Shown here in pieces: positions 14,285 to 22,935 of a DNA stretch of 64,000 nt. A program made the translations under genes and the position numbers. Below the pieces are notes generated by a model. It searched no databases, was not told the DNA's origin, and saw only the letters and a list, made by a program, of their open reading frames with translations. Within the stretch, counting starts at the first letter, position 1. Each line of letters begins with the position of its first letter. The stretch is from Acetobacter oryzoeni (GTDB lineage: Bacteria > Pseudomonadota > Alphaproteobacteria > Acetobacterales > Acetobacteraceae), in assembly GCF_004014775.2 (NCBI RefSeq), contig NZ_CP042808.1, positions 1,240,001 through 1,304,000 of the forward strand. The letters are read 5' to 3'.

Positions 14285-16630
14285 TTAGTGAGGCATGTCC
14301 TTTTGTTTTTTAAGCCGCTCGACTGTGCGTAAAATCTGCTCTGGTGTGGCTGGTGCATCCAGTTGCGGGCAGATGCGATAGTCCGCAATGCTTGCTATGG
14401 CGTCCGAGATGGCATGCAATACCGCCAGCCCATGCACAAAAGGTGGTTCCCCCACAGCTTTGGAACGGAAGATGGTTTCTTCCCGGTTGGGGGAGTTCTC
14501 AAGCAGCTTCACATTAAAAATCGGCGGTCTGTCTGAGCAGGCCGGAATCTTATAGGTGCTGGGGGCATGTGTACGCAGCCGGCCTGTTTGATCCCACACC
14601 AGCTCTTCCATTGTCAGCCACCCTGCCCCTTGTATGAAGCCCCCTTCAATTTGGCCAATATCCAAAATTGGGTTTAGGGATTGCCCGGCATCATGCAGGA
14701 TATCCACGCGCTCCATGCGGTTTTCACCGGTTAGCAGGTCAACCGCAACTTCTGCGCAGGCGGCTCCGTAGGCAAAATAGTAAAATGGGCGGCCGCGGCC
14801 GGTTTTCGGGTCCCACGAAATTTTGGGTGTTTTGTAAAAACCGGATGAAGAGAGCGAAACACGGGCCATATAGGCGGCCTTCACCACATCCACAAACGGA
14901 ATACAGTTTTCCCCCACCTGCACGCCATTGGCTCCAAAATGCACGGTGCTTTCTGGCGCCTGCCAATGCGTGGCGGCAAAGCTGATAAGCCGTTCCTTAA
15001 TTTTGCTGATGGCATCCAGCACGGCCATGCCGTTTAGGTCTGCCCCGCTGGATGCTGCTGTGGCAGATGTGTTGGGCACCTTGCCTGTGGTTGTGGCCGT
15101 AATGCGCACGCGGTTTTCGGGCAGGCCAAATTCCCGCATGGCAATTTGCACCATTTTGGTATGCAGCCCCTGCCCCATTTCTGTGCCGCCGTGATTTACC
15201 TGCACGGAACCATCCGTATAGACATGCACCAGAGCGCCTGCCTGATTGAAATGCGTGGCAGTAAAGGAAATGCCAAATTTAACGGGCGTAAGGGCTATGC
15301 CGCGGCGAATGTATTGACTGGTGCGGTTAAAGGCACGGAGTTCCTCACGGCGTTTACGGTAATCACATTCTTCAGCAAGCTGTTCCATGATTTCCCGGGA
15401 AATGGAATCTTCCACGGTCATGAAATACGGCGTGATGTTTTTGTCTTGCGTGCCGTAAGTGTTGCGCAAACGCACATCCAGCGGGTCCAGCCCCGTGGCA
15501 AAGGCAATTTCTTCTACAACCCGTTCGGCGGCAGCAATGCCTTGGGGGCCACCAAAGCCCCGGAATGCTGTGTTGGATTGCGTGTTGGTGCGAAAGGGTT
15601 CTGACCGCAACCGCACATCCGGATAGTAATAGGCGTTATCTGCATGAAATAGCGCTCTATCTGTTACCGGGCCAGATAAATCAGCAGACCATCCGCACCG
15701 TGCGGCCAGCAGCATATCTGCGCCCTGAATATGCCCTTGCGCATCAAAACCAACGTCATAATCAATCACAAAGTCATGCCGCTTGCCTGTCATGATCATA
15801 TCATCATCACGATCAAGGCGGCATTTTGCGGGGCGTTGGGTTATTTCTGCGGCCAAGGCAGCCAGACAGGCCGGAGCATTTGCCTGCGTTTCCTTACCAC
15901 CAAAGCCGCCGCCCATACGGCGCACCTCTAGAGTTACCAAATTGCTGGGGCGGTTAAGAATATGCGCCACCATGTGCTGGGTTTCTGTGGGGTGCTGTGT
16001 GGAGGAGCATATACGCATCTCCCCTTCTTCGCCCGGTGTAGCGAGTGCGGCTTGTCCTTCCAGATAAAACTGTTCCTGCCCCCCAACTGTAATGCGCCCG
16101 GAAAGCCGTTTGGGAGCATTTTCTAGAGCACTTTCAGCATTGCCGCGCACCATTTCAAGCGGACGGCACACCATGTCTCCGCCTTTTTGGCGGGCCTCTT
16201 CAACGGAAAGAACTGCTGGCAGGTCTTCATACACAATCTTGGCTTTGCGCGCGGCTTTGCGGGCTGCCAGGCGTGTTTCGGCCACAACGGCAAAAATGGG
16301 CTGGCCGTAATAAAAAACCTCATCAGTGGCCAAAAGAGGTTCATCCCCCGCGCCTACGGGGCTAACCTGGTTTTCCCCCAGCACATCTTGGGCAGTAAGC
16401 ACGCACAAAACGCCGGGAAAATTCTTAACGGGCTCTAGGTCCATAGAAACAATGCGAGCATGGGCCTTGGTGCTTAACCCGGGCACCACATGCACAACAT
16501 TTGCGGGTGTGGGAATATCATCAATATACGTTGCCTTGCCGGAAACGTGCAGGCGCCCACTTTCATGCTTCAGGCTTTGTGTTGCGCCACCGGGAACAGT
16601 TTGAGGCTCGTTTATATGCTTTTTAAGCAT
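14285..16630 (-). CDS. xdhB: Xanthine dehydrogenase molybdopterin-binding subunit XdhB
   Basis: About 781 residues. The start at 16630 has GGGAG upstream and overlaps the end of xdhA by eight bases; an open frame extends to 16696 inside xdhA and is not used. The aldehyde-oxidase/xanthine-dehydrogenase hammerhead and Moco-binding domains are recognised from RMGGGFGGKETQA, FRGFGGPQGIAAAERVVEEI (substrate arginine), GGTEMGQGLHTKMVQIA, and the catalytic glutamate in KAVGEPPFVHGLAVLHAI. It oxidises hypoxanthine and xanthine to urate in the cytosol and passes electrons to the iron-sulfur/FAD subunit XdhA. Confidence 0.95.
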   Translation of the reverse strand: MLKKHINEPQTVPGGATQSLKHESGRLHVSGKATYIDDIPTPANVVHVVPGLSTKAHARIVSMDLEPVKNFPGVLCVLTAQDVLGENQVSPVGAGDEPLLATDEVFYYGQPIFAVVAETRLAARKAARKAKIVYEDLPAVLSVEEARQKGGDMVCRPLEMVRGNAESALENAPKRLSGRITVGGQEQFYLEGQAALATPGEEGEMRICSSTQHPTETQHMVAHILNRPSNLVTLEVRRMGGGFGGKETQANAPACLAALAAEITQRPAKCRLDRDDDMIMTGKRHDFVIDYDVGFDAQGHIQGADMLLAARCGWSADLSGPVTDRALFHADNAYYYPDVRLRSEPFRTNTQSNTAFRGFGGPQGIAAAERVVEEIAFATGLDPLDVRLRNTYGTQDKNITPYFMTVEDSISREIMEQLAEECDYRKRREELRAFNRTSQYIRRGIALTPVKFGISFTATHFNQAGALVHVYTDGSVQVNHGGTEMGQGLHTKMVQIAMREFGLPENRVRITATTTGKVPNTSATAASSGADLNGMAVLDAISKIKERLISFAATHWQAPESTVHFGANGVQVGENCIPFVDVVKAAYMARVSLSSSGFYKTPKISWDPKTGRGRPFYYFAYGAACAEVAVDLLTGENRMERVDILHDAGQSLNPILDIGQIEGGFIQGAGWLTMEELVWDQTGRLRTHAPSTYKIPACSDRPPIFNVKLLENSPNREETIFRSKAVGEPPFVHGLAVLHAISDAIASIADYRICPQLDAPATPEQILRTVERLKKQKDMPH

Positions 16631-18104
16631 GGGAAATCTCCCTCCAACCTTCCAGGCAGATAGGTTGAGCACTTCCTTGATGGGCTGTTTCTTCAAAAAA
16701 GCGCGTTAACAGGTTGGCGGATACAGTGGAGCGATACCACGCACTGCCCCGCATATCTGTTAAGGGCGTAAAGTCATCCTGTATGGCTGTGCGTGCGGCT
16801 TCTAACGCTGCAGTATTCCACTTTTGGCCAACCAAAGCTTTTTCCGCCATTTTGGCGCGGCAGGGAATGCCCGCCATTCCGCCAAAAACCAGACGCGCTT
16901 CTGTTATCTTGCCTTCTGCATTTATGGAAACCGCAAAGGCAGCCATAATGGCAGAAATATCCTGATCAAACCGTTTGGAAACCTTGTAGGCCCGCATAAT
17001 TGTTTGGGCAGATTGATCCGGTATGAAAATACTTTCTATAAATTCAGCGGGCTGTCGGTCCTGCTTTCCGTATTCTACAAAGTAGTTTTCTAACGGAAGC
17101 TGCCGCCGTGTATCGCCTTGCCGTAAATGTAGCACGGCACTGGCGGCTATAAACAAGGGTGGTCCGTCCCCAATGGGTGAGGCATTGCCTATATTGCCGC
17201 AAACAGTAGCGGCATTTCTGACCTGCGTAGAGCCAATGCGTTTTACGGTTTCCAACGCATCTGGCAGGTGCGTTGCCAAGGCAGGAAGAGCCTGCGTGTA
17301 TGTTACGGCTGCGCCTATCCACAAACCGCCATCACGCTGCTCGAGTTTGTGCAGATCCTTGGCAGATCTTACAGCAATAACATGCGGCAGATCGCGCAAA
17401 TGCTTGGTAACCCACAAGCCAACATCTGTAGCGCCAGCAACAAGAGTGGCCTTGGGGCTTTCCTGATAAACGGCAGCAAGCACATCGGAATTGGCTGGCA
17501 GAGTGATGCGGCCATGGGCGTTTTGAATATCTACACTGCTGCCATCCTGTAAGGCAGAAAGGCGCAGGATTATGTCCTGTTTCTCCACGTCAAAACGGTT
17601 GCCCTGCTGCACCATAATACGGCGTGCCTGCTGCATGGCGCGGATAATGGGGGCATATCCTGTACAGCGGCACAAATTGCCAGCAAGCGCTGTATTTATG
17701 GCTTTAGGATCATCTCCCCCGCCGTTTTGTACATAAGCTACCATGGACATTACAAAGCCCGGTGTACAAAACCCGCATTGAGACCCGTGCAGATCGACCA
17801 TAGCCTGCTGCACTGGATGCAGTGAGCCATCCGGGTTTTGCAAATGCTCAACTGTAAAAAGCTGGGCACCGTCCAGCATCCATAAAAACTGGATACAGGC
17901 GTTTACGCTACGCCATGTCAGTTGGCCATTTTCAAGGCGTACAACCATAACTGTGCAGGCGCCGCAGTCTCCTTCATTACAGCCTTCCTTGGTGCCGGTT
18001 AGCCCTTTTTGGTCACGTAGCCAGTCCAATACTGTGTGAGTGGGAGAAAGATCAGACACTTCGTGCAAAGTCTGACCCAGATAAAACCTTATATGGTGTC
18101 GCAT
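16623..18104 (-). CDS. xdhA: Xanthine dehydrogenase iron-sulfur/FAD subunit XdhA
   Basis: 493 residues. The plant-type [2Fe-2S] cluster is bound by C42, C47, C50 and C70. The second [2Fe-2S] cluster is bound by C110 and C113 (SQCGFCTPGF) and C145 and C147 (LCRCTGY). The FAD domain starts near residue 190, with LVAGATDVGLWVTK and the FAD-binding TVCGNIGNASPIGDGPP. It accepts electrons from XdhB and passes them to NAD+. The R. capsulatus-like arrangement of separate XdhA, XdhB and XdhC chains is clear. It lies 36 bases downstream of the permease gene on the same strand. Confidence 0.95.
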   Translation of the reverse strand: MRHHIRFYLGQTLHEVSDLSPTHTVLDWLRDQKGLTGTKEGCNEGDCGACTVMVVRLENGQLTWRSVNACIQFLWMLDGAQLFTVEHLQNPDGSLHPVQQAMVDLHGSQCGFCTPGFVMSMVAYVQNGGGDDPKAINTALAGNLCRCTGYAPIIRAMQQARRIMVQQGNRFDVEKQDIILRLSALQDGSSVDIQNAHGRITLPANSDVLAAVYQESPKATLVAGATDVGLWVTKHLRDLPHVIAVRSAKDLHKLEQRDGGLWIGAAVTYTQALPALATHLPDALETVKRIGSTQVRNAATVCGNIGNASPIGDGPPLFIAASAVLHLRQGDTRRQLPLENYFVEYGKQDRQPAEFIESIFIPDQSAQTIMRAYKVSKRFDQDISAIMAAFAVSINAEGKITEARLVFGGMAGIPCRAKMAEKALVGQKWNTAALEAARTAIQDDFTPLTDMRGSAWYRSTVSANLLTRFFEETAHQGSAQPICLEGWREISHA

Positions 18105-18140
18105 TTTTTGGTCTCTGTAGAAGAAGTATAGGGTCAGGGT

Positions 18141-19601
18141 TTATCTGGAGCAGGATTTGGGAGGCCGAGAGCCCAGTTTATCTTCCGAGATCACAACAAC
18201 ATTCTTCCACATTTCCGGGTGAGTGGTAGCTGGCTGCGGGGCGGCCTCTACGTCTGCTTCAACAGCATCATGCGTGCCGTGATTGAAGATCAGATGCAGG
18301 ATAATGGCGGACATGGCCCCCAGTGTGATGCCACTGCCAAAGATGATCTGGGCCCATGCCGGAAAGTGGTCTGCAATGTGGGGCTGTGCCGTAGCAAGCA
18401 TGCCCAAGCCAACACTGGTGCCAACAATAATGCCGTTATTCTGGTTATCAAAATCAACCTGCGCCAAGGTTTGAATGCCCACCACAGCCACAGCAGCAAA
18501 CATGGCCAAGGCAGCGCCGCCCAGCACTGGCAGAGGCACGCAGGCCATCAGCACAGCCAGTTTGGGCAGGCAGCCCATAACCATCATGATAAGAGCTGCA
18601 GCAGCTACAACCCAGCGGCTTTTTACGCCCGTAAGCCGCACAAGGCCCACGTTTTCGGCAAAGCAGGTATAGGGGAAGGAGTTAAAAATACCCCCCAGCA
18701 TTGTGGCTGCCCCATCTGCCCGAATAGCGCGGGTGATATCACGCGGAGTGATCTTTTTGTCCACAATCGCGCCGGTGGCAAACACATCGCCCGTTGTTTC
18801 CAGCATGGAAATCATCATCACGATAATCAGAGAGAGAATGGGCACGATATGAAAGCTGGGCATGCCAAAATACAGCGGGCGCACAATGGTTAGTAATGGA
18901 GCGGATGACACATCTCCAAAATGCGCGTCTCCTAAAACCCATGCCACCAGCGTGCCCATAATCAGCCCGACCAGCACAGCAATGGTGCCAATAAAACCTT
19001 TGAAGAAACGCTGAACAGCCAGAATGCACAGCAGCGTGCCCAAGCCATACGCAACATTACGCAGGCTGACAGGGTTTTGCATGGTGCCCGTGCCTTGGCC
19101 ATTCACAATATCATTGGCAGCCACCGGCAGCAGAGCCAGCCCGATAACCAGAATGACAGACCCGGTGACAACAGGCGGGAAAAAACGGATCAGGCGTGAG
19201 AAAAACGGCGCCACAAAGTAGGAAAAAATGCCTGCAACAATAACTGCGCCAAAAATCTGATGCAGCCCTTCAATCCCGCCCCCGGCAGCCGTGCCTATGG
19301 CGATCATGGGGGTGACGGAAACAAAGGTAACCCCTTGCAAAAGCGGCAATTTTACCCCAAGCGGGCCAATACCTACGGCCTGAATAAGAGAGGCAATGCC
19401 GCAGGTAAATAGATCGGCTTCAATAAGGTGTTCCAAGGCATCGTGCGAAAGCCCAAGAGCACTGGCAAGCAGAATGGGCACAATAACGGATGCAGCATAG
19501 AATGTGAGCACATGCTGCAACCCATAAACACCCAACTGCCAGAAAGGCAGGAATTCATCTACAGGATGAACCGCTTGCGGAACGTTTCTGGCAGCTTTCA
19601 T
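18141..19601 (-). CDS. NCS2-family nucleobase permease (urate/xanthine type)
   Basis: 486 residues with about 12-14 membrane segments. The start region GLQHVLTFYAASVIVPILLA and the TM3 stretch PLLQGVTFVSVTPM are typical of NCS2 (NAT) transporters. The family signature appears as AENVGLVRLTGVKSR, with E316-N317 in place of the more usual Q-N; glutamate is allowed in the published motif. Proton- or sodium-driven uptake of urate or xanthine across the inner membrane is likely, because the gene lies within an operon between hiuH (three bases upstream) and xdhA. Which of the two bases it prefers cannot be read from sequence. The C-terminal tail of about 60 residues is hydrophilic. Confidence 0.88.
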   Translation of the reverse strand: MKAARNVPQAVHPVDEFLPFWQLGVYGLQHVLTFYAASVIVPILLASALGLSHDALEHLIEADLFTCGIASLIQAVGIGPLGVKLPLLQGVTFVSVTPMIAIGTAAGGGIEGLHQIFGAVIVAGIFSYFVAPFFSRLIRFFPPVVTGSVILVIGLALLPVAANDIVNGQGTGTMQNPVSLRNVAYGLGTLLCILAVQRFFKGFIGTIAVLVGLIMGTLVAWVLGDAHFGDVSSAPLLTIVRPLYFGMPSFHIVPILSLIIVMMISMLETTGDVFATGAIVDKKITPRDITRAIRADGAATMLGGIFNSFPYTCFAENVGLVRLTGVKSRWVVAAAALIMMVMGCLPKLAVLMACVPLPVLGGAALAMFAAVAVVGIQTLAQVDFDNQNNGIIVGTSVGLGMLATAQPHIADHFPAWAQIIFGSGITLGAMSAIILHLIFNHGTHDAVEADVEAAPQPATTHPEMWKNVVVISEDKLGSRPPKSCSR

Positions 19602-19604
19602 CTT

Positions 19605-19937
19605 TCAGCTTCCCCTGTAAGTGGAATAACCATAAGGCGCAGCAAGCAGCGGCACATGGGCGTGCATGGCCTCACCCAACCCAAAAACAATTGGCACGAC
19701 GTCCAGAAATAGTGGTTCTGGCAGGTTCATGCCCTGTTGCTGAAAATAGGCGCCTATTTCAAATTCCAGCCGATACGTGCCGGATTTGAGTTCAAGACTT
19801 CTGAGCTCCGCACACCGGCCATCGGCATTTGTTAGCCCCGTAAACACAAGGGTATCGCCCGCAAAAAGGCGGATCTGCACAGCGCTGGCCGGGCGGCCAG
19901 AAACTGTGTTGAGCACATGTGTGGAAAGAGAGCTCAT
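19605..19937 (-). CDS. hiuH: 5-hydroxyisourate hydrolase (transthyretin-related protein)
   Basis: A 110-residue protein with the transthyretin-related fold. The N-terminal active-site histidine is H7 in STHVLNTVSGRPA, and the diagnostic C-terminal tetrapeptide YRGS closes the chain (residues 107-110). It opens the ring of 5-hydroxyisourate to give OHCU in the cytosol. No signal peptide is present. Its ATG overlaps the stop of uraD in an ATGA, and it ends three bases before the permease start, so the genes are translationally linked. Confidence 0.95.
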   Translation of the reverse strand: MSSLSTHVLNTVSGRPASAVQIRLFAGDTLVFTGLTNADGRCAELRSLELKSGTYRLEFEIGAYFQQQGMNLPEPLFLDVVPIVFGLGEAMHAHVPLLAAPYGYSTYRGS

Positions 19938-20443
19938 GCCTGCACCTTATCCTGCAATCTCAGGGCTGCTATTGCATCAATCTGCTTTAGCGCCTCTGCA
20001 AGCTCTTCCGTAAAAGAGCTTGTTAGACGTTGTTCCATGGCTTCCAGAATAACGGCTTTGGTGGCTTGTCGAACACAAATAACAAACGGCATGCCAAACT
20101 TTTTCTGGTACGCATCATTCAGATCACGCAGTTGCCTGTATTCTGCGGGAGAGAGCTTATCTAACCCGGCACTCCCCTGCTCCTGCGTTGATTCAGCGCT
20201 TAGGTCCGGGTCTATGCCCATACGGTGGCCAAGTTCCGGGTGAGCACGTACCAAAGCCAGCTTCTGGCTTTCTGGAGCCTGTTGCACGGCTTGAGAAAAA
20301 GCGTGTTTCATCTGCTGCATGGAGGCAAAGGGGCGCTGCTTTGCAGCGGCTTCTGCCACCCACGGAGAATGCTCGTAAATGCCGCCAAATGCTTCAACAA
20401 ACTGTTGAGGAGAGAGCGTGTTGACATCTTGCAGGGGTATCAT
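19934..20443 (-). CDS. uraD: OHCU decarboxylase
   Basis: About 169 residues starting MIPLQDVNTLSPQQFVEAFG. Family segments are GGIYEHSPWVAE, the catalytic-region histidine in LVRAHPELGHRM, DKLSPAEYRQLRDLNDAYQ and KFGMPFVICVR. The enzyme decarboxylates 2-oxo-4-hydroxy-4-carboxy-5-ureidoimidazoline stereospecifically to (S)-allantoin. The open frame extends upstream to 20497, but the ATG at 20443 overlaps the puuE stop in ATGA and gives the usual length. It is free-standing, not fused to a uricase domain. Confidence 0.94.
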   Translation of the reverse strand: MIPLQDVNTLSPQQFVEAFGGIYEHSPWVAEAAAKQRPFASMQQMKHAFSQAVQQAPESQKLALVRAHPELGHRMGIDPDLSAESTQEQGSAGLDKLSPAEYRQLRDLNDAYQKKFGMPFVICVRQATKAVILEAMEQRLTSSFTEELAEALKQIDAIAALRLQDKVQA

Positions 20444-21333
20444 GCCGGGTGCACCTTTTGCCAATGCCGGGCAATTTCCAGGCGGGTTGGTGCCCATACA
20501 TCTTCATATTGCTGGATATGCTGTATGAATTTGGCAACAGCCAATGCCCGCGCGGGTTTGCCTGCCAAACGGCAATGCAGGCCAACGGACATCATGCGCC
20601 CGCCTTCCTGATACAGCATGTCAAAGCAGTCTCGCAGGTAGCGGAAAAACTGTTCGCCTTCCGTAAAGCCGTTCAGGGCCGCAAACTTCATATCGTTTAC
20701 GTCCAGTGTGTAAGGCACAATCAGCTGTGGCTTGCCATGTGTTCTATCATAATACGGAAGGTCATCTGCGTAGGAATCTGCATCGTAAACAAAGCCGCCT
20801 TCTTCAGCCACAAGGCGTGCTGTGTTGGGGCTTGTGCGCCCCTGATACCAGCCTAGGGGGCGCTGCCCCGTAACCTGCGTATGGAGCGCTATGGCTTGCC
20901 GAATATGCTCGCGCTCAACATCTTCGGGCACATGCTGATAATCAATCCAGCGCAAGCCGTGGGAGGCAATTTCCCACCCGCTTTTCTGCATGGCGGCAAC
21001 GGCTGCGGGGTTACGCGCCATGGCTGTTGCCACACCAAATACGGTGGGCTTTATGCTTGCCTTTTCAAACAACCGGTGTAAGCGCCAGAACCCCGCGCGG
21101 CTGCCATATTCATACAGACTTTCCATCTGTATGCAGCGTTCGCCTACGATAGACGTTGTGCCGATCATTTCCGAAAGAAAGGCCTCGGACCCTTTATCTC
21201 CGTGAAGAACAGAGTTTTCGGCACCTTCTTCGTAATTCACAACAAACTGTACGGCTATGCGGGCCGCATTCGGCCAGTGAGGATCCGGCGGGCAAGCGCC
21301 GTATCCAACCATATCGCGCGGGTAATTCTGCAT
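20440..21333 (-). CDS. puuE: Allantoinase PuuE (polysaccharide-deacetylase fold)
   Basis: 297 residues. It starts MQNYPRDMVGYGACPPDPHW and carries VQFVVNYEEGAENSVLHGD, GSRAGFWRLHRLFEKASIKP and EIASHGLRWIDYQH. These are hallmarks of the PuuE allantoinase subgroup, a cofactor-independent or metal-light deacetylase-like enzyme unrelated to the AllB metal amidohydrolases. It opens allantoin to allantoate, the substrate of the AllC-like hydrolase at 8956-10230. It lies 27 bases after the flavoprotein gene and overlaps uraD, in the same operon. Confidence 0.93.
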   Translation of the reverse strand: MQNYPRDMVGYGACPPDPHWPNAARIAVQFVVNYEEGAENSVLHGDKGSEAFLSEMIGTTSIVGERCIQMESLYEYGSRAGFWRLHRLFEKASIKPTVFGVATAMARNPAAVAAMQKSGWEIASHGLRWIDYQHVPEDVEREHIRQAIALHTQVTGQRPLGWYQGRTSPNTARLVAEEGGFVYDADSYADDLPYYDRTHGKPQLIVPYTLDVNDMKFAALNGFTEGEQFFRYLRDCFDMLYQEGGRMMSVGLHCRLAGKPARALAVAKFIQHIQQYEDVWAPTRLEIARHWQKVHPA

Positions 21334-21360
21334 TATTTCCCTACCTTCCAGAACACATCA

Positions 21361-22779
21361 TCAAACACACTGAGGAGGTTCCAGACTAACCAATTCATCT
21401 ACGTTGTAATCCAGCAAGCTTTGCAGGTGTTTTTCACCGTCCTGCACAAACAGATCACGCCCGATGCCAAAGGTTAGTTTTTCCACCCCAAAGCGCATGG
21501 CACTGATGGAGGAACCAGAAAGCCCCATGCTGGGTGTGGCAGAAAATGTAAAGTTATGGATAGCCGCAAGCATGGGAGCCAGCGGATCAGACGCATTGCG
21601 CGGCAGAAACTGGAAGCGTTCGCCCAGATAGGGGTGACTGCCCAAAAGTGTGCTCTGTTCGTCTTCCGGTGGGGCAAAACAATCCCGCCAGAGGGCAATA
21701 TGTGGTGCCAGTTTGGCCAGTTCTGGCCGCTGGGCCAGATCAATTACAAAACCGGTGCCAATAATCAGGAAGTCAAACCGCATTTCACCATGTGGTGTGG
21801 TCACAACCACTTCCTTGCCTTCCTCCTTTACGGAAAGCCACGGAGTGCCCGTATGGAAGGCAAAGTTTTTATGGCTCCGGCAGCGCCAGAACGTATCCTG
21901 CGGGGGTGGCTGGTTGAGATCATAAATCCGCCGCATGAAGCGCCAGCGCACCAGATCATCCAGTTCTGAAAAATAGCTGAGGAACCCGGCATTTTCCATC
22001 CAGCGATAGGGATTTACAGATGGAATTTTTTTGCGGCGCAGGCACAGATCCACCTGCTTGGCGCCATGTTCCAAAGCTGTTGCAGCGTTATCAAAAGCCG
22101 AGGCCCCAGCCCCAAGAACGCCAATGCGTTTGCCACGCAGTTTTTCAAAATCAATCTGCTCGTGCGTATGGGCATAACGTGTTTTGGGCAGTGATTTGGT
22201 AATGAAGTCTGGCACATGCCATGCGCCACCGCCTTCAATACCGGTTGCCAGCACAATTTTACGCGCCCAAACCTGTTTTTGCACACCGCCAGCGCATGAA
22301 AATGTCAGTTTCAGCAGGTTGTCCTGCCACTCAATATCTACCAGTTCATGCTCATTTTTTACGGGCAGTTCCAGAACATCACGCACCCAATCCAGATAAG
22401 CCTGCCAATCCTGACGGGAGATTTTATCCAGCGTATGCCATGCGGCAGCACCGTAGCGGGCCTCATACCAGGATTGAGGTGTCAGGCTGGGGATACCGAG
22501 GTCCGGGCCAGTAACATATTTGGGCGTACGCAGTGTTAGCATACGTGCAAACGTAATCCATGGTCCTTCTCCCCCTTTAGGGGCTGTATCAAAAATACAG
22601 GTGTTTGTAATGCCGCGCCGCTTCAGCCCAAAGCAGGTGGCCAGACCACCCTGCCCGCCGCCAATAATAGCAACATCCAGAACATCTTCGCCATCATGCT
22701 TGCGGGGAATGCACCAATTGCCTGTTGCATACTGAATTTTTGCGAGATCATCACGCACACGTTTATTAAGCTGTTCCAT
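21361..22779 (-). CDS. hpyO: FAD-dependent urate hydroxylase, HpyO-type (probable)
   Basis: 472 residues, a two-dinucleotide-domain flavoprotein. The FAD-binding glycine motif is in VAIIGGGQGGLAT (residues 37-49). A second Rossmann motif, GVLGAGASAFDNAATAL near residue 230, is the NAD(P)H site. This architecture resembles class B flavin monooxygenases and differs from HpxO, which has one Rossmann domain. The operon supplies every step after 5-hydroxyisourate but contains no uricase, so an enzyme that oxidises urate is required here, and this first gene is the only candidate. HpyO of Xanthomonas is the known non-homologous urate hydroxylase with this type of context. Assignment is by context plus fold, not by residue-level proof. 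Confidence 0.68.
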   Translation of the reverse strand: MEQLNKRVRDDLAKIQYATGNWCIPRKHDGEDVLDVAIIGGGQGGLATCFGLKRRGITNTCIFDTAPKGGEGPWITFARMLTLRTPKYVTGPDLGIPSLTPQSWYEARYGAAAWHTLDKISRQDWQAYLDWVRDVLELPVKNEHELVDIEWQDNLLKLTFSCAGGVQKQVWARKIVLATGIEGGGAWHVPDFITKSLPKTRYAHTHEQIDFEKLRGKRIGVLGAGASAFDNAATALEHGAKQVDLCLRRKKIPSVNPYRWMENAGFLSYFSELDDLVRWRFMRRIYDLNQPPPQDTFWRCRSHKNFAFHTGTPWLSVKEEGKEVVVTTPHGEMRFDFLIIGTGFVIDLAQRPELAKLAPHIALWRDCFAPPEDEQSTLLGSHPYLGERFQFLPRNASDPLAPMLAAIHNFTFSATPSMGLSGSSISAMRFGVEKLTFGIGRDLFVQDGEKHLQSLLDYNVDELVSLEPPQCV

Positions 22780-22935
22780 GCCTGCATATCAGTCCGAAAT
22801 ATGCGTTGCCCGAAAACAATCTGATTCATGCCCCTGACAACGACGATAAAATCAAGCATAATGTTTCACATCCGCATCGTTCTTGTATATGACATAATTC
22901 AGCATGGTGCGTTCGCAAAATGAGAGCAAAAGCAA
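22780..22935. promoter_or_regulatory. Divergent control region, hpyO operon versus LysR gene
   Basis: The 155-base gap between divergent start codons must carry both promoters. An element of the LysR T-N11-A form with a short dyad (TGT, five bases, ACA) lies at 22884-22896 and is a candidate operator for the adjacent LysR protein. The promoter hexamers are not clear enough to assign. Confidence 0.4.

Noticed and set aside
21361..22779. Calling the flavoprotein HpxO
   Set aside because: HpxO has a single Rossmann domain of the aromatic-hydroxylase type. This protein has two dinucleotide-binding motifs, which fits HpyO better.
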